From: Pseudomonas fluorescens
GTDB lineage: Bacteria > Pseudomonadota > Gammaproteobacteria > Pseudomonadales > Pseudomonadaceae
Assembly: GCF_001623525.1 (NCBI RefSeq)
Contig: NZ_CP015225.1
Coordinates: 682,001-746,000, forward strand
Reading direction: 5' to 3'
Length of the DNA: 64,000 nt
In this document: one piece after another, positions 1 to 9,123 of the stretch
Layout of the letters: each line of letters begins with the position of its first letter
Numbering within the stretch: the first letter of the stretch is position 1
The notes under the pieces: model-generated
Databases searched by the model: none
Told to the model about the DNA's origin: nothing
Seen by the model: the letters and a program-made list of their open reading frames with translations, nothing else
Made by a program: the position numbers and the translations under genes

Positions 1-1
1 C

Positions 2-214
2 GCCACGCTGCTGGCGGACGGTTCCATCGTGATTGTCGGCAACGGCGGCAGCGTCGTGCGCAGTACCGACGACGGCGAGACCTTCAGCGTGTTCAATCGC
101 CCGGATCGAATTTCCGTGGCAGCCGTCACGACCGCCGGCAACGGCAACCTGATCCTGGCGGGGCAAGGCGGCGTACGCGCCACCACGTCCACCGGCGCCG
201 AACTGAGCAAATGA
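2..214 (+). CDS. YCF48-like beta-propeller protein, C-terminal part
   Basis: Only the last 70 or so codons lie in the window; the start is off the left edge. The visible protein contains a V-G-N-G-G-S-V-V-R-S-T-D-D-G-E-T-F motif and a degenerate second copy (G-Q-G-G-V-R-A-T-T). This is the hallmark of YCF48/BNR-type repeats, each forming one blade of a propeller. The TGA at 212-214 is followed 43 bp later by the RND-type exporter. In pseudomonads such YCF48 proteins commonly sit directly before an MMPL-type exporter together with DUF1302/DUF1329 outer-envelope proteins, so a shared export role in the envelope is likely. That context is from family knowledge; the partners would be to the left of this window. 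Confidence 0.7.
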   Translation, partial: ATLLADGSIVIVGNGGSVVRSTDDGETFSVFNRPDRISVAAVTTAGNGNLILAGQGGVRATTSTGAELSK

Positions 215-257
215 GTCACGCCTGCAAGACGGGCACAAAAACAAGAAGGCGGACCCC

Positions 258-2633
258 ATGAGCAGTCATCACCAAGACAAGGCGACGTTCCTCGAGCGCC
301 TGATTTTCAACAACCGCCCGGCAGTGATCATCATTTGCCTGCTGGTCAGCATTTTCCTGTTCTGGCAGGCCACGCTGATCCGGCCGTCCACCAGTTTCGA
401 AAAAATGATCCCCCTCGAGCACCCCTTCATCCAGAAGATGCTCGAGCACCGCAATGACCTGGCGAACCTGGGCAACACGGTGCGCATTTCCGTGGAGGCG
501 ACCAACGGCGATATTTTCTCCAAGGAATACATGGAGACCCTGCGCCAGATCCATGACGAAGTCTTCTACATCTCCGGCGTCGATCGTTCCGGACTGAAGT
601 CGTTGTGGAGCCCAAGCGTGCGCTGGACCGAAGTGACGGAGGAGGGCTTCGCTGGCGGTGAGGTGATTCCCCAGAGCTATAACGGTTCGGCCGACAGCCT
701 CGACCTGCTGCGCAACAATGTGCTCAAGTCCGGCCAGGTCGGGCGCCTGGTGGCCAACGATTTCAAGTCGAGCATCATCGACATCCCGCTGCTGGAGTCC
801 TATCCCGACCCGCAGGACCAAGGCAAATTGCTCGCCCTCGACTACCGGAAATTTTCCCACGAGCTTGAAGACAAGATCCGCAACAAGTTCGAAGCCCAGA
901 ACCCCAACGTGCAGATCCATATCGTCGGTTTTGCCAAGAAAGTCGGCGACCTGATCGACGGCCTGGTCATGGTGGTGCTGTTCTTCGGCGTGGCCTTCGT
1001 CATCACCCTGATCCTGCTTTACTGGTTCACCAACTGCATGCGCAGTACCGTTGCGGTGTTGACCACCACCCTGGTGGCCGTGGTCTGGCAACTGGGGCTG
1101 ATGCATGCGGCCGGTTTCGGCCTGGATCCGTATTCGATGCTGGTGCCGTTCCTGATCTTCGCCATCGGCATTTCCCATGGTGTGCAGAAAATCAACGGCA
1201 TCGCCTTGCAGTCCAGCGAGGCGGACAACGCCCTGACAGCGGCGCGGCGCACCTTCCGGCAATTGTTCCTGCCGGGAATGATCGCGATCCTGGCGGACGC
1301 CGTCGGCTTCATCACCTTGCTGATCATCGACATCGGCGTGATCCGTGAACTGGCCATTGGCGCCTCCATCGGCGTGGCGGTGATTGTGTTCACCAACCTG
1401 ATCCTGCTGCCGGTGGCGATCTCCTACGCCGGCATCAGCAAGCGTGCGGTCGAGCGCAGCAAGAAAGACGCGACCCGTGAGCATCCGTTCTGGCGCCTGT
1501 TGTCGAATTTCGCCAGCGCCAAAGTCGCCCCGGTGTCCATTGCCCTGGCCGTGATCGCCTTTGGCGGTGGCCTCTGGTACAGCCAGAACCTGAAGATCGG
1601 CGACCTGGACCAGGGGGCGCCGGAACTGCGTCCGGACTCGCGCTACAACCAGGACAACAACTTCATCATCAGCAATTACTCCACCAGCTCCGACGTACTG
1701 GTGGTGATGGTCAAGACCAAGGCCGAAGGCTGCTCGCGCTACGAAGCCATGGCCCCCATCGATGAGCTGATGTGGAAGATGCAGAACACCGAGGGCGTGC
1801 AGTCGGCGATTTCCCTGGTGACCGTGTCCAAGCAAATGATCAAGGGCATGAACGAGGGCAACCTGAAATGGGAGACCCTGTCGCGCAATCCTGACGTACT
1901 GAACAACTCCATTGCCCGGGCCGATGGCCTGTACAACAACAGTTGCTCGCTGGCGCCGGTACTGGTGTTCCTCAACGACCACAAGGCCGAGACGTTGGAC
2001 CGGGCGGTGAAGGCGGTGCAGGACTTCGCCAAGGAAAACAACCGCGACGGCCTGGAGTTCATCCTTGCCGCCGGTAACGCTGGTATTGAAGCGGCCACCA
2101 ATGAAGTGATCAAGGCGTCTGAACTGACTATCCTGGTCCTGGTGTACATCTGCGTGGCGACCATGTGCATGATCACCTTCCGTTCCTGGGCGGCGACGTT
2201 GTGCATCGTGTTGCCGCTGGTGCTGACCTCGGTGCTGGGCAACGCCCTGATGGCATTCATGGGCATCGGCGTGAAGGTCGCGACCTTGCCAGTGGTGGCA
2301 CTGGGCGTGGGCATCGGCGTGGACTACGGCATCTACATCTACAGCCGCCTGGAAAGTTTCCTGCGGGCCGGGTTGCCGTTGCAGGAGGCTTACTACCAGA
2401 CACTGAAATCCACCGGCAAGGCGGTGCTGTTCACCGGTTTGTGCCTGGCCATTGGTGTGTGCACCTGGATCTTCTCGGCCATCAAGTTCCAGGCGGACAT
2501 GGGGTTGATGCTGACGTTCATGCTGCTGTGGAACATGTTTGGCGCGCTGTGGTTGCTGCCGGCGCTGGCACGCTTCCTGATCAAGCCTGAGAAACTGGCG
2601 GGGCAGAAGGGCAATTCGCTGTTTGCGCACTGA
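258..2633 (+). CDS. RND-superfamily (MMPL-type) exporter
   Basis: A 791-residue inner-membrane protein with the two-fold RND layout. TM1 is near residues 22-43, a periplasmic domain spans about 45-230, a TM bundle about 232-395, a second periplasmic domain about 440-620, and a second TM bundle runs from about 622 to 770. The second bundle carries the G-V-G-I-G-V-D-Y-G-I-Y motif typical of COG1033 predicted RND exporters. Such proteins move hydrophobic molecules (lipids, sterol- or hopanoid-like compounds, long-chain esters) out of the inner membrane; the substrate here cannot be told from sequence. It follows the YCF48-like gene by 43 bp, probably in one operon. The start at 258 gives the TM1-leading N-terminus MSSHHQDKATFLERL. 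The gene ends before a REPIN block with no downstream partner. Confidence 0.85.
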   Translation: MSSHHQDKATFLERLIFNNRPAVIIICLLVSIFLFWQATLIRPSTSFEKMIPLEHPFIQKMLEHRNDLANLGNTVRISVEATNGDIFSKEYMETLRQIHDEVFYISGVDRSGLKSLWSPSVRWTEVTEEGFAGGEVIPQSYNGSADSLDLLRNNVLKSGQVGRLVANDFKSSIIDIPLLESYPDPQDQGKLLALDYRKFSHELEDKIRNKFEAQNPNVQIHIVGFAKKVGDLIDGLVMVVLFFGVAFVITLILLYWFTNCMRSTVAVLTTTLVAVVWQLGLMHAAGFGLDPYSMLVPFLIFAIGISHGVQKINGIALQSSEADNALTAARRTFRQLFLPGMIAILADAVGFITLLIIDIGVIRELAIGASIGVAVIVFTNLILLPVAISYAGISKRAVERSKKDATREHPFWRLLSNFASAKVAPVSIALAVIAFGGGLWYSQNLKIGDLDQGAPELRPDSRYNQDNNFIISNYSTSSDVLVVMVKTKAEGCSRYEAMAPIDELMWKMQNTEGVQSAISLVTVSKQMIKGMNEGNLKWETLSRNPDVLNNSIARADGLYNNSCSLAPVLVFLNDHKAETLDRAVKAVQDFAKENNRDGLEFILAAGNAGIEAATNEVIKASELTILVLVYICVATMCMITFRSWAATLCIVLPLVLTSVLGNALMAFMGIGVKVATLPVVALGVGIGVDYGIYIYSRLESFLRAGLPLQEAYYQTLKSTGKAVLFTGLCLAIGVCTWIFSAIKFQADMGLMLTFMLLWNMFGALWLLPALARFLIKPEKLAGQKGNSLFAH

Positions 2634-2654
2634 TCGCTGGCTGAATTTGATCGT

Positions 2655-2684
2655 TGATCGTTCCCACTCCGCGTGGGAACGATC
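2655..2684. terminator. Inverted repeat after the exporter gene
   Basis: GATCGTTCCCAC and GTGGGAACGATC are 12-bp complementary arms separated by the short spacer TCCGC. It lies about 20 bp past the exporter stop codon and no long T-run follows, so it may act as an mRNA 3'-end hairpin rather than a classic intrinsic terminator. Confidence 0.5.
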
Positions 2685-2712
2685 ATCCAAGAAGCCCTCA
2701 GTCCGGGTTTAT

Positions 2713-2843
2713 GTGGCGAGGGAGCTTGCTCCCGCTGGGCTGCGAAGCAGCCCCCAAACCAGGCGCCTCGGTGTAACGGGCTGATCGCATCCAACCTTTT
2801 TGGGGCTGCTGCGCAGCCCAACGGGGATAAATCCCCTCGCCAC
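2713..2843. repeat. REPIN 1 (mixed-stem)
   Basis: Left REP GTGGCGAG-GGAGCTTGCTCC followed by a GGGCTGCGAAGCAGCCC hairpin. The right REP is inverted and carries the other stem (GGGGATAAATCCCC). The two ends therefore belong to the two stem types found in this window. It is the first of four in the block. Confidence 0.9.
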
Positions 2844-2867
2844 AAGAAGTCCTCAGTCCGGGCTCAT

Positions 2868-2997
2868 GTGGCGAGGGAGCTTGCTCCCGCTGGGCTGCGA
2901 AGCAGCCCCCAAACCAGGCCCCCGGTATAACTGGCCGATCGCATTCAGCCTTTTTGGGGCTGCTGTGCAGCCCAGCGGGAGCAAGCTCCCTCGCCAC
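2868..2997. repeat. REPIN 2 (GGGAGC-stem type)
   Basis: Two inverted REPs, both of the GGGAGCTTGCTCCC type, joined by GGGCTGCGAAGCAGCCC and GGGCTGCTGTGCAGCCC hairpins. Its upstream and downstream flanks are repeated around REPIN 4. Confidence 0.9.
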
Positions 2998-3065
2998 GGG
3001 GTTTGTGTTTGGCGATGGGCTGGGTTAGTCAGGTAGTTCAAGCAGCTATTACCAACCCCGATCCT

Positions 3066-3198
3066 GTGGCGAGGGGATTTATCCCCGCTGGGCTGCGAAG
3101 CGGCCCCTAAGCCGGGTACCTCGTTGTATCAGGCTGGATCGCCTCCAGGCTTTTTTGGGGCTGCTGCGCAGCCCAACGGGGATAAATCCCCTCGCCAC
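3066..3198. repeat. REPIN 3 (GGGGAT-stem type)
   Basis: Two inverted REPs of the GGGGATTTATCCCC type. Its inner right half is a near-copy of the right half of REPIN 1. Confidence 0.9.
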
Positions 3199-3222
3199 AA
3201 GAAGTTCTCAGTCCGGGCTCAT

Positions 3223-3353
3223 GTGGCGAGGGAGCTTGCTCCCGCTGGGCTGCGAAGCAGCCCCCAAACCAGGCGCCTCGGTGTAACGGGCTGAATGCTT
3301 CCAGGCTTTTTGGGGCTGCTGCGCAGCCCAGCGGGAGCAAGCTCCCTCGCCAC
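3223..3353. repeat. REPIN 4 (GGGAGC-stem type)
   Basis: Near-identical to REPIN 2, 355 bp downstream of it, with the same flanks on both sides. It marks the second copy of the tandem duplication. Confidence 0.9.
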
Positions 3354-3440
3354 GGGGTTTGCGTTTGGCGATGGGCTGGGTGAATCAGGCAGTTCGAGCC
3401 ACTGGTCTCACGTGAGCAGCGTCTTGCCCTTTCAGCGCGA

Positions 3441-6400
3441 TCAGGGCGCCAACGGCAAGAATTTGCTTTGTGCCAACGGCCTGCCGATCTGTCCTCGATG
3501 CACATTCACCACTGCGTAAGGGCTTTTAGCCTTGGCCAGCATTGAATGGTAGTGCTCCTTGCGCTGTTCCTTGGTTTTCAAATGCGCGACGCTAAAGTCG
3601 GCCTTTGGCGTGTCGGCGGTTTCGTAATGAAAATGCGCGTACCAGAGCGGCCAGCCGTCCCGGTCATTGATGGCGTACTCCTGGAGGAAATCCTTGCGCT
3701 CTCCTTTCAAGGCTATGCGTTCGCCGAGCCTCGCGACTTGCACCAGGTTTTTCTCGAACAGGTAGCGAAGGTTGCTGTCGGTAGGCGGCAGTTTCAGGCT
3801 CAATTCGGTGCGCAGTTCACTGCCTCGGGTGGTCAGACGCGAAACAGCGTTTGACAGCTGCTCGGTCAGTGTCTGATCAGCTGCGGTGCGCGGGTTTTTC
3901 GAGGCCGTGAAGGCTCTTTCGAGTTCTTCGGACAGTTTGCGGTAGCGACTCGCCTCATTGCTCAGGATTTCCTCGATTTCTTGAGGGAAGCGGCACTGGG
4001 TTTTATAGCGCTCGGCGTTCGCCAGACTGTTGTCTAGTTGCCCGAGCAGCTTTCGTGCATCGGCCTTGATCGCTTTGACCGAGCGTGTGCGGGGGGCCGG
4101 GGCTGGTCGTTGGACCTCGACGAGGTCCCAGACGTCGTCGTGTTGCGAATAGGTGGCGAGCAGCCTGTCGTCGACTTCGGAGCGCAGCTCGACGACCTCG
4201 ATCGGCAGCGACGTGCCAGCCGGCTTCAAGTCACCGATCAACACGCCGCTCTTGCGCGTTTTGATCACCTTTTTCTGCGGGCGTCCGGCAACTGTCCTGC
4301 TGCGTTTCGGCGGGCGTTTGCGCGGCTGCGGCTCGGGCTTGATCTCGGCGGCCAGTTTCGTGGACGCCTCTTCATAAAGCCCCTCGACCAGCCTGAACAG
4401 CCTGCCGAAATAGGACGTGTCCATGTCAGCGGCATTGAGGGCTTTCATGCCCTGCATGGCATCGAGTGCCGCGCCATAGTGTTCGACCAGGCTTTCCAGG
4501 ACCTCGATCTGTTCCGATGGGGTCAGCTCGTAGGTGCTCAGGTCGGATTGGGAGCGCGCCTGTTCCATCAACAGCTTGGTGACGCTGTGCAGGTTCTCGG
4601 GAAGATTGGAGTCGGGATCCTTGAATATCAGTGACGCCAGCGTAGGCAGTTGCAGGGCCTTGGTAGCCAATGGCGTTCGTTCACCCAATGGACGGTCCCG
4701 GGTCAGGCGTTCGAACACTTGCGCGCCGGCGGCACCCAGGTTCAACAGCGCTTCCAGGTAACGATCCCTGAGTTCCAGCCAATAGATCGAGCGATCGTTG
4801 ATGTCACTCAAGGCGTCCAGGTAGTTGAAATAGTCGAGAACGTTGCCAGCGACATTCGCTTGCAGGGTCGAATAATCTTGCGTGAATTGGCCATAGGCGG
4901 CATCCAGCGCCGTCAGCTCGAATTCGTTGATCAGGAAGCCCTTGCGGGCGTTGTTGACCACGTTCTCCATCAAGGCCCGAATGATGCCGGGGGGTAATTG
5001 CATGTCGTGGCTGGCGTATTCGGTGACGTTGTCCAGCAGCTTCAGATAGGTGTCAGTCTGCTTCTCAAGGAGCTTGTAGAACCGCGCCCGCTTGTCCGCG
5101 CGTTGCGCCTCGGTAAAGTTGCCTGCCTGGGTCCTGGTCATGACTTCCTGGGCAGTGTCGAGGGCGCGTTGCTCATCGGCCTCGCCCTTGTAGTAATTCT
5201 TCAGAAGCTCGCTCAGTTCGGCCGCGCGTTGGGTCTTGATGTCCCGCAGTTTGGCCAGGCGCTTGGGCGGCATGCCCCCACGCAGGCGCAGACGCAGGTC
5301 GATGGACCAGTTGCCGCGGGCATCCGCTTGCAATACGGGACCGTTCTGGGCCGGATCCCGCGGGGCGAGCGGGTTGACGATGATCGCGCTGCCGTCCGAT
5401 TCAGGGGTCACCTGATACATTTTTCCATCCACCAGGGCGTGCCAGGTGTTTCGAATGACGTACAGGCCCGTGTAGGGGCCGTATTTTGTCGGCTCGGGCA
5501 GGGACGCCGGGCGGCTTACCTCAAAGCGCTGCAGGCGGGCGAGTTGCTCCGCTGTCAGCCGGCGGCGGGCGCTGGCGAAACTGAGGTCAAGGCTTGCGCC
5601 GCTGTCCCCGAAGCGTTCCCCTGGCAAGGCCACCGACCCTTCATGAATGCTCGGTGGCGCGGGTGCGGGCCACTGCTCGGGAATGGTGCGCGGCGCGGGA
5701 GGGCGCATCGCCTGTTCCTTGAGCGATTCGGGCAAGGGGGCATGAGGCGGCGCACTGATGGAGGGGAATTGAAGCAGGAGCATGCCGAGGTTGAGCAGCA
5801 GATCGACGGCGGCGAGTTCCCGCGTCACCGCGTCTTCGCTGCTCAGCGACGGAATGTCCTGACTGGCGCTGGCCATCAGGTTCCATAGCCAGGCCGTGGC
5901 CATGGCTGGGCCGCGTAGCAAGGGCAAGAGCAGCGTGTTGAACAGCAGGCTGCCGCCATGCAGCAGAACGGCCCAGCGACTTTCGCTGTTGGAAACCGAA
6001 TCCCGGTCGGCCTGGGTGACCAGGGCCCGCGCGTTGCTGCCATAGAGGTATTGCATCAGCTCGCCGTTGCGCAGGAACTGCCGCAACTCGTCGTTGACAC
6101 TGTCGACCGCCAGGGTGGCCGGGGCAGGCTTATCGGGCAGGCTGAATTCATCGCCCTGGTAGAAGCGCACGATATGGGGCTCCTGGAAGCCGCCATTGGC
6201 ATAGATCGGGCGGGCGGCGTCGGACATCCAGGCCAGGACGCTCTGCTGCAGGTCTCCGGGGGCGACGATGGCTTGCAGCAAGGCTTGGCGCGTCGGGTAT
6301 TGCTGCAGCGAAGGTGTATAGAGCGGGCGATACAGCACATGCGGGCCCGTCGCGACGTCCTCCGGTTCGATGATGAACATGTTCGTCACGGTATCGGGGT

Positions 6401-8153
6401 GGGCTTCGGGCTTGCGCAGGAACGCCAGGTGGCGAATGACGACGGGGCGGCCTGCGACCCGCTGCTCATCGGCGTCGGGCTTGAGGAGGGCTTCGATCAG
6501 CGCCAGGCCTTGGCGGGTCATGCCGTTTTCCTGGTTGAGCAGCTGCTTGAGGGCATCCAGCGGCAGCTGGGCGGGCATCTCATCGGCAAACATGCGCTGG
6601 CGCTCCTGGGTTCGAGGCCCACCGTCCAGCAGGTTTTGTTGCAGGTAGCGTGGGTAGGTCGTGCCGATGTCCACCTGTTCGATCAAGCCGCCCTTGCGGG
6701 TGATGAAGTCCGCCGTCAGCCACACCGGCAGCGCCAGGCCCCGGCGATGAGTGAGCACCGGATCCACGCCAGGTCGGGCGACGAGGTTGTTGATCGCCAG
6801 TTCGGTCAGGCTCATCGTTCTTTTTTCGACGATGCCGATGGTTCCGGGATAGCCCGCCGCCGCGCTGAAGGTCAGCTCCACATCGTCGGGCTGGTATTGG
6901 TTGGCTTGCGCCTTCACCGGACTGCTGTCGTTGGCTTGTCCCATGCACTTTAGCAAGGCGTCGGCGGCAAAGGCCTTGATGTCCTGGATATCACTGAGAA
7001 AGGTGCGCCCCTGGTTGCGTTTCTTGGCGCTGGCCAAGGCGAGGCTGTATTGCTGGATTTTCGTCCTGTCGAGGACCGACGCCTGCCTCAACCAGTCGGG
7101 GATCAGGGGCGCGATCCGCGCCGACGTTACCGGCATCGGACGCGGTGCGTCGAGCAGATAGCGGGCAGGGTCGCTCAACTCGTTATAGAGCGCCTGGAGG
7201 TCGGGCAGGCCAATGCGCGCGGGCAACTGCACGGCCTGCAGGTCGGCCAGTTGCTGCTCCAGGATCAGGGCCGCCTGGGTCTCGAAGGCATTGCCACTGA
7301 TCTCGTTACGCTGGCAGGTGACGCTGTCGACGATGTACTGGCTGGCGATCAGCGCGCCCCAGTGCTGAGTGAACGCTTCCAGGGAGTCAAAGACCTGGAC
7401 CGCACCCGCAGGGCTGCAAAGCAGCAAGAGCGTCGCGTTGTTCTTGCACTGGATCAACAGGATGTCGCTGCTGGTCAACAGACTGCTGGAGCCGTCCCGA
7501 GTGAGTCGGGTCTCCAGGCTGTAGGCATAGACGGCCGATTGGCCGTGGCGCCGAAAGCGTTGTTCCCGATCGGGCCATTGGACAATCTGGCCCAGGGCTT
7601 CCCGGGCCTGCCCAGTGAGGTCCTGTTGTTGCAGGCTACGGATCTGCGCAAGGTTGCGCAGTACCTCGCTGAGCCACTGCCAACGGCTGGTGCCGTCCTG
7701 CTTGTCGTCCTGCGGGCCGGTGTCGATGTTGGCGTTCCAATAGCGGGTCAGCGCGTCCTCCAGTCCGATGGGTACGGTCCAGGGCAATTCGAGCAGCAGC
7801 TTTTCAATGACCTTCATCTCCAGTTTCCCGTCATCTGGCGCGAGAAGGCGCGGTGGCGAGTCGGACAGGAAACTGCGACGCCCGTTGCGATCCTTGAATT
7901 CAACGGGGGTGCCCAGCGCCAGGTAATCGAGGACGCGAGGCATGAAGGGGTCAAGCAAGTAGCCGCGAGAGGCCGGATCGGGCGTCGCCAGCCGAGTCTT
8001 GGAAAGATCGAAGACCAGTGTGGGGTACTTTTCCTGGATGGCTTGTTCAAGCATGCGTTGTGCGAACTGCTCGAAGGTCGGACGACTGGAAAATTGCAGG
8101 CCGACGCTTTGTGCAAGCGCAGAAGGGCTGTCAGCCGGGGAGGATGAGGTCAT
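3441..8153 (-). CDS. Large dermonecrotic-toxin-like (DUF6543-type) protein
   Basis: A 1570-residue protein starting MTSSSPADSPSALAQSVG with no signal peptide. It resembles the large Pseudomonas proteins annotated with a dermonecrotic toxin N-terminal domain (DUF6543). Visible parts: an N-terminal half of about 720 residues with many Y-L-L-D, P-W and L-L-L-E-L-P motifs; a hydrophobic hairpin about 725-765 and 783-797 (LLHGGSLLFNTLLLPLLRG, then LLNLGMLLLQFP); a short module about 905-960 with Y-G-P-Y-T-G-L-Y-V-I-R and a basic L-R-L-R-G-G-M-P-P-K-R-L; a helix-rich region; a Lys/Arg-rich stretch about 1268-1300; and a C-terminal domain. The hairpin suggests membrane insertion. SD AAGGA sits 8 nt before the ATG. 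It lies alone, 132 bp downstream of the FadR-type regulator and convergent with the exporter. No catalytic motif was recognised; toxicity and secretion route are inference. Confidence 0.62.
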   Translation of the reverse strand: MTSSSPADSPSALAQSVGLQFSSRPTFEQFAQRMLEQAIQEKYPTLVFDLSKTRLATPDPASRGYLLDPFMPRVLDYLALGTPVEFKDRNGRRSFLSDSPPRLLAPDDGKLEMKVIEKLLLELPWTVPIGLEDALTRYWNANIDTGPQDDKQDGTSRWQWLSEVLRNLAQIRSLQQQDLTGQAREALGQIVQWPDREQRFRRHGQSAVYAYSLETRLTRDGSSSLLTSSDILLIQCKNNATLLLLCSPAGAVQVFDSLEAFTQHWGALIASQYIVDSVTCQRNEISGNAFETQAALILEQQLADLQAVQLPARIGLPDLQALYNELSDPARYLLDAPRPMPVTSARIAPLIPDWLRQASVLDRTKIQQYSLALASAKKRNQGRTFLSDIQDIKAFAADALLKCMGQANDSSPVKAQANQYQPDDVELTFSAAAGYPGTIGIVEKRTMSLTELAINNLVARPGVDPVLTHRRGLALPVWLTADFITRKGGLIEQVDIGTTYPRYLQQNLLDGGPRTQERQRMFADEMPAQLPLDALKQLLNQENGMTRQGLALIEALLKPDADEQRVAGRPVVIRHLAFLRKPEAHPDTVTNMFIIEPEDVATGPHVLYRPLYTPSLQQYPTRQALLQAIVAPGDLQQSVLAWMSDAARPIYANGGFQEPHIVRFYQGDEFSLPDKPAPATLAVDSVNDELRQFLRNGELMQYLYGSNARALVTQADRDSVSNSESRWAVLLHGGSLLFNTLLLPLLRGPAMATAWLWNLMASASQDIPSLSSEDAVTRELAAVDLLLNLGMLLLQFPSISAPPHAPLPESLKEQAMRPPAPRTIPEQWPAPAPPSIHEGSVALPGERFGDSGASLDLSFASARRRLTAEQLARLQRFEVSRPASLPEPTKYGPYTGLYVIRNTWHALVDGKMYQVTPESDGSAIIVNPLAPRDPAQNGPVLQADARGNWSIDLRLRLRGGMPPKRLAKLRDIKTQRAAELSELLKNYYKGEADEQRALDTAQEVMTRTQAGNFTEAQRADKRARFYKLLEKQTDTYLKLLDNVTEYASHDMQLPPGIIRALMENVVNNARKGFLINEFELTALDAAYGQFTQDYSTLQANVAGNVLDYFNYLDALSDINDRSIYWLELRDRYLEALLNLGAAGAQVFERLTRDRPLGERTPLATKALQLPTLASLIFKDPDSNLPENLHSVTKLLMEQARSQSDLSTYELTPSEQIEVLESLVEHYGAALDAMQGMKALNAADMDTSYFGRLFRLVEGLYEEASTKLAAEIKPEPQPRKRPPKRSRTVAGRPQKKVIKTRKSGVLIGDLKPAGTSLPIEVVELRSEVDDRLLATYSQHDDVWDLVEVQRPAPAPRTRSVKAIKADARKLLGQLDNSLANAERYKTQCRFPQEIEEILSNEASRYRKLSEELERAFTASKNPRTAADQTLTEQLSNAVSRLTTRGSELRTELSLKLPPTDSNLRYLFEKNLVQVARLGERIALKGERKDFLQEYAINDRDGWPLWYAHFHYETADTPKADFSVAHLKTKEQRKEHYHSMLAKAKSPYAVVNVHRGQIGRPLAQSKFLPLAP

Positions 8154-8218
8154 GAGAAATCCTTTTCATGGGGCGTTGGAAATGACGCCGGAAAAGTATC
8201 GACCTCTGGGCTCGCGCG

Positions 8219-8238
8219 GGCGGTATATAGATACCGCC
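8219..8238. promoter_or_regulatory. Perfect 8-bp-arm palindrome ahead of the toxin-like gene
   Basis: GGCGGTAT and ATACCGCC arms flank the 4-nt spacer ATAG, 66-85 bp upstream of the toxin-like start codon and about 50 bp past the regulator stop. It could be an operator for the toxin-like gene or an RNA hairpin; there is no T-run after it on either strand. Confidence 0.4.
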
Positions 8239-8285
8239 GCGGCGGCTGGAATGTGTGCCAGGCCACGGATGGGCCGGGCTAGATA

Positions 8286-9005
8286 TCAGGAAGGATCGGC
8301 GCCCAACACCACATTCAGGGCACTGCGGGCATCGTCCAGTTGCACCAGGGTGGCATGGCGCGCACCGAGGGCATCGCGGTTTTCGATGGCGGTGAGGATC
8401 GCCTTGTGCCGTGGCATCGCCAGCTCATGCAGGTTAGGCCGCTGGTTGGAATGCTTGAGCGCTTCGGCGATGGCGACCGACAACATGTTGCACAGGTTGG
8501 CGAGCAGGTCGTTGTGGGTGGCGTCGGCGATGCGGCTGTGGAAATCCAGGTCCGGTTGCAGCACGGCTTCGGGGGTCGGTGCCGCTTCCATGCGCTGATA
8601 GGCTTCGCGGATGGCGGCGATGTCGGCCTCGTCGGCGAACTGGGCGGCGAGGGCCGCGGCGGCCGGCTCGATGATGCTGCGCACACTGGTCAGCAGGTTG
8701 AAGAATTCATTCTGCGGGCTGCTCTGCATCAGCCAATGCAGCACATCCGGATCGAGCATATGCCACTCCCGCCGGGCCTTGACCACTGTACCCACCCGCG
8801 GTCGCGAATACACCAGGCCCTTGGCGACCAGCACGCGCGTGGCTTCGCGCAGCACCGGGCGGCTGACCGCATACTCTTCGCACAACAAGGCTTCAGCGGG
8901 CAGTTTATCGTCCGGTTTGAAGCGCCCGGAAACGATCTGCATGCCCAGTTCCTGGACGATGCGCGCGTGCATGCTCTTGCGGTCGGAGGGTTTACGGTAA
9001 TCCAT
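8286..9005 (-). CDS. FadR-subfamily GntR transcriptional regulator
   Basis: About 239 residues from the ATG at 9005 (MDYRKPSDRKSMHARIVQEL); an ATG 39 bp upstream is possible but less supported. Residues 10-75 form the winged helix of GntR proteins (L-P-A-E-A-L-L-C-E-E-Y-A-V-S-R-P-V-L-R-E-A). The C-terminal part is an all-helical FCD effector domain with the D...H...H metal-ligand pattern (D-F-H-S-R-I; R-H-K-A-I). FadR/FCD proteins usually bind sugar acids or other carboxylates and repress neighbouring catabolic genes. The gene lies just downstream of and in the same direction as the sugar-acid dehydratase, separated by a REPIN. It probably controls the divergent dehydratase/MFS promoter, where an inverted GACTATAT pair is seen. 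Confidence 0.85.
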   Translation of the reverse strand: MDYRKPSDRKSMHARIVQELGMQIVSGRFKPDDKLPAEALLCEEYAVSRPVLREATRVLVAKGLVYSRPRVGTVVKARREWHMLDPDVLHWLMQSSPQNEFFNLLTSVRSIIEPAAAALAAQFADEADIAAIREAYQRMEAAPTPEAVLQPDLDFHSRIADATHNDLLANLCNMLSVAIAEALKHSNQRPNLHELAMPRHKAILTAIENRDALGARHATLVQLDDARSALNVVLGADPS

Positions 9006-9123
9006 GGGAAGCGGCGCGATCCTGTGCGAGGGGGTGCTGCGCATGATAGCAGGCGCGGCGGATATTCATCAGGCCAAACCCTTGGGCCTGGTGACCTGTT
9101 TGGTCCGGGGACATGGTTACCTT

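Larger units (their letters stand above)
2634..3440. repeat. Gene-free block holding four REPINs and a tandem duplication
   Basis: These 807 bp between the exporter and the convergent toxin-like gene contain no credible gene. After a short inverted repeat just past the exporter (TCGTTCCCACTCCGCGTGGGAACGATC-like, about 2650-2685) come four REPINs at 2713, 2868, 3066 and 3223. About 280 bp around the inner part of REPIN 1 through the flank of REPIN 2 recur around REPIN 3 through the flank of REPIN 4. The flanks CTCAGTCCGGG before the element and GGCGATGGGCTGGGT after it are both duplicated. Confidence 0.85.

Noticed and set aside
216..2690. 824-codon open frame antisense to the RND-type exporter
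   Set aside because: His/Gln/Arg-rich shadow of the exporter; the sense strand has clear TM segments and family motifs.
2713..3353. Possible CRISPR array
   Set aside because: Repeats are long, inverted, internally palindromic and irregularly spaced, with duplicated flanks; they are REPINs.
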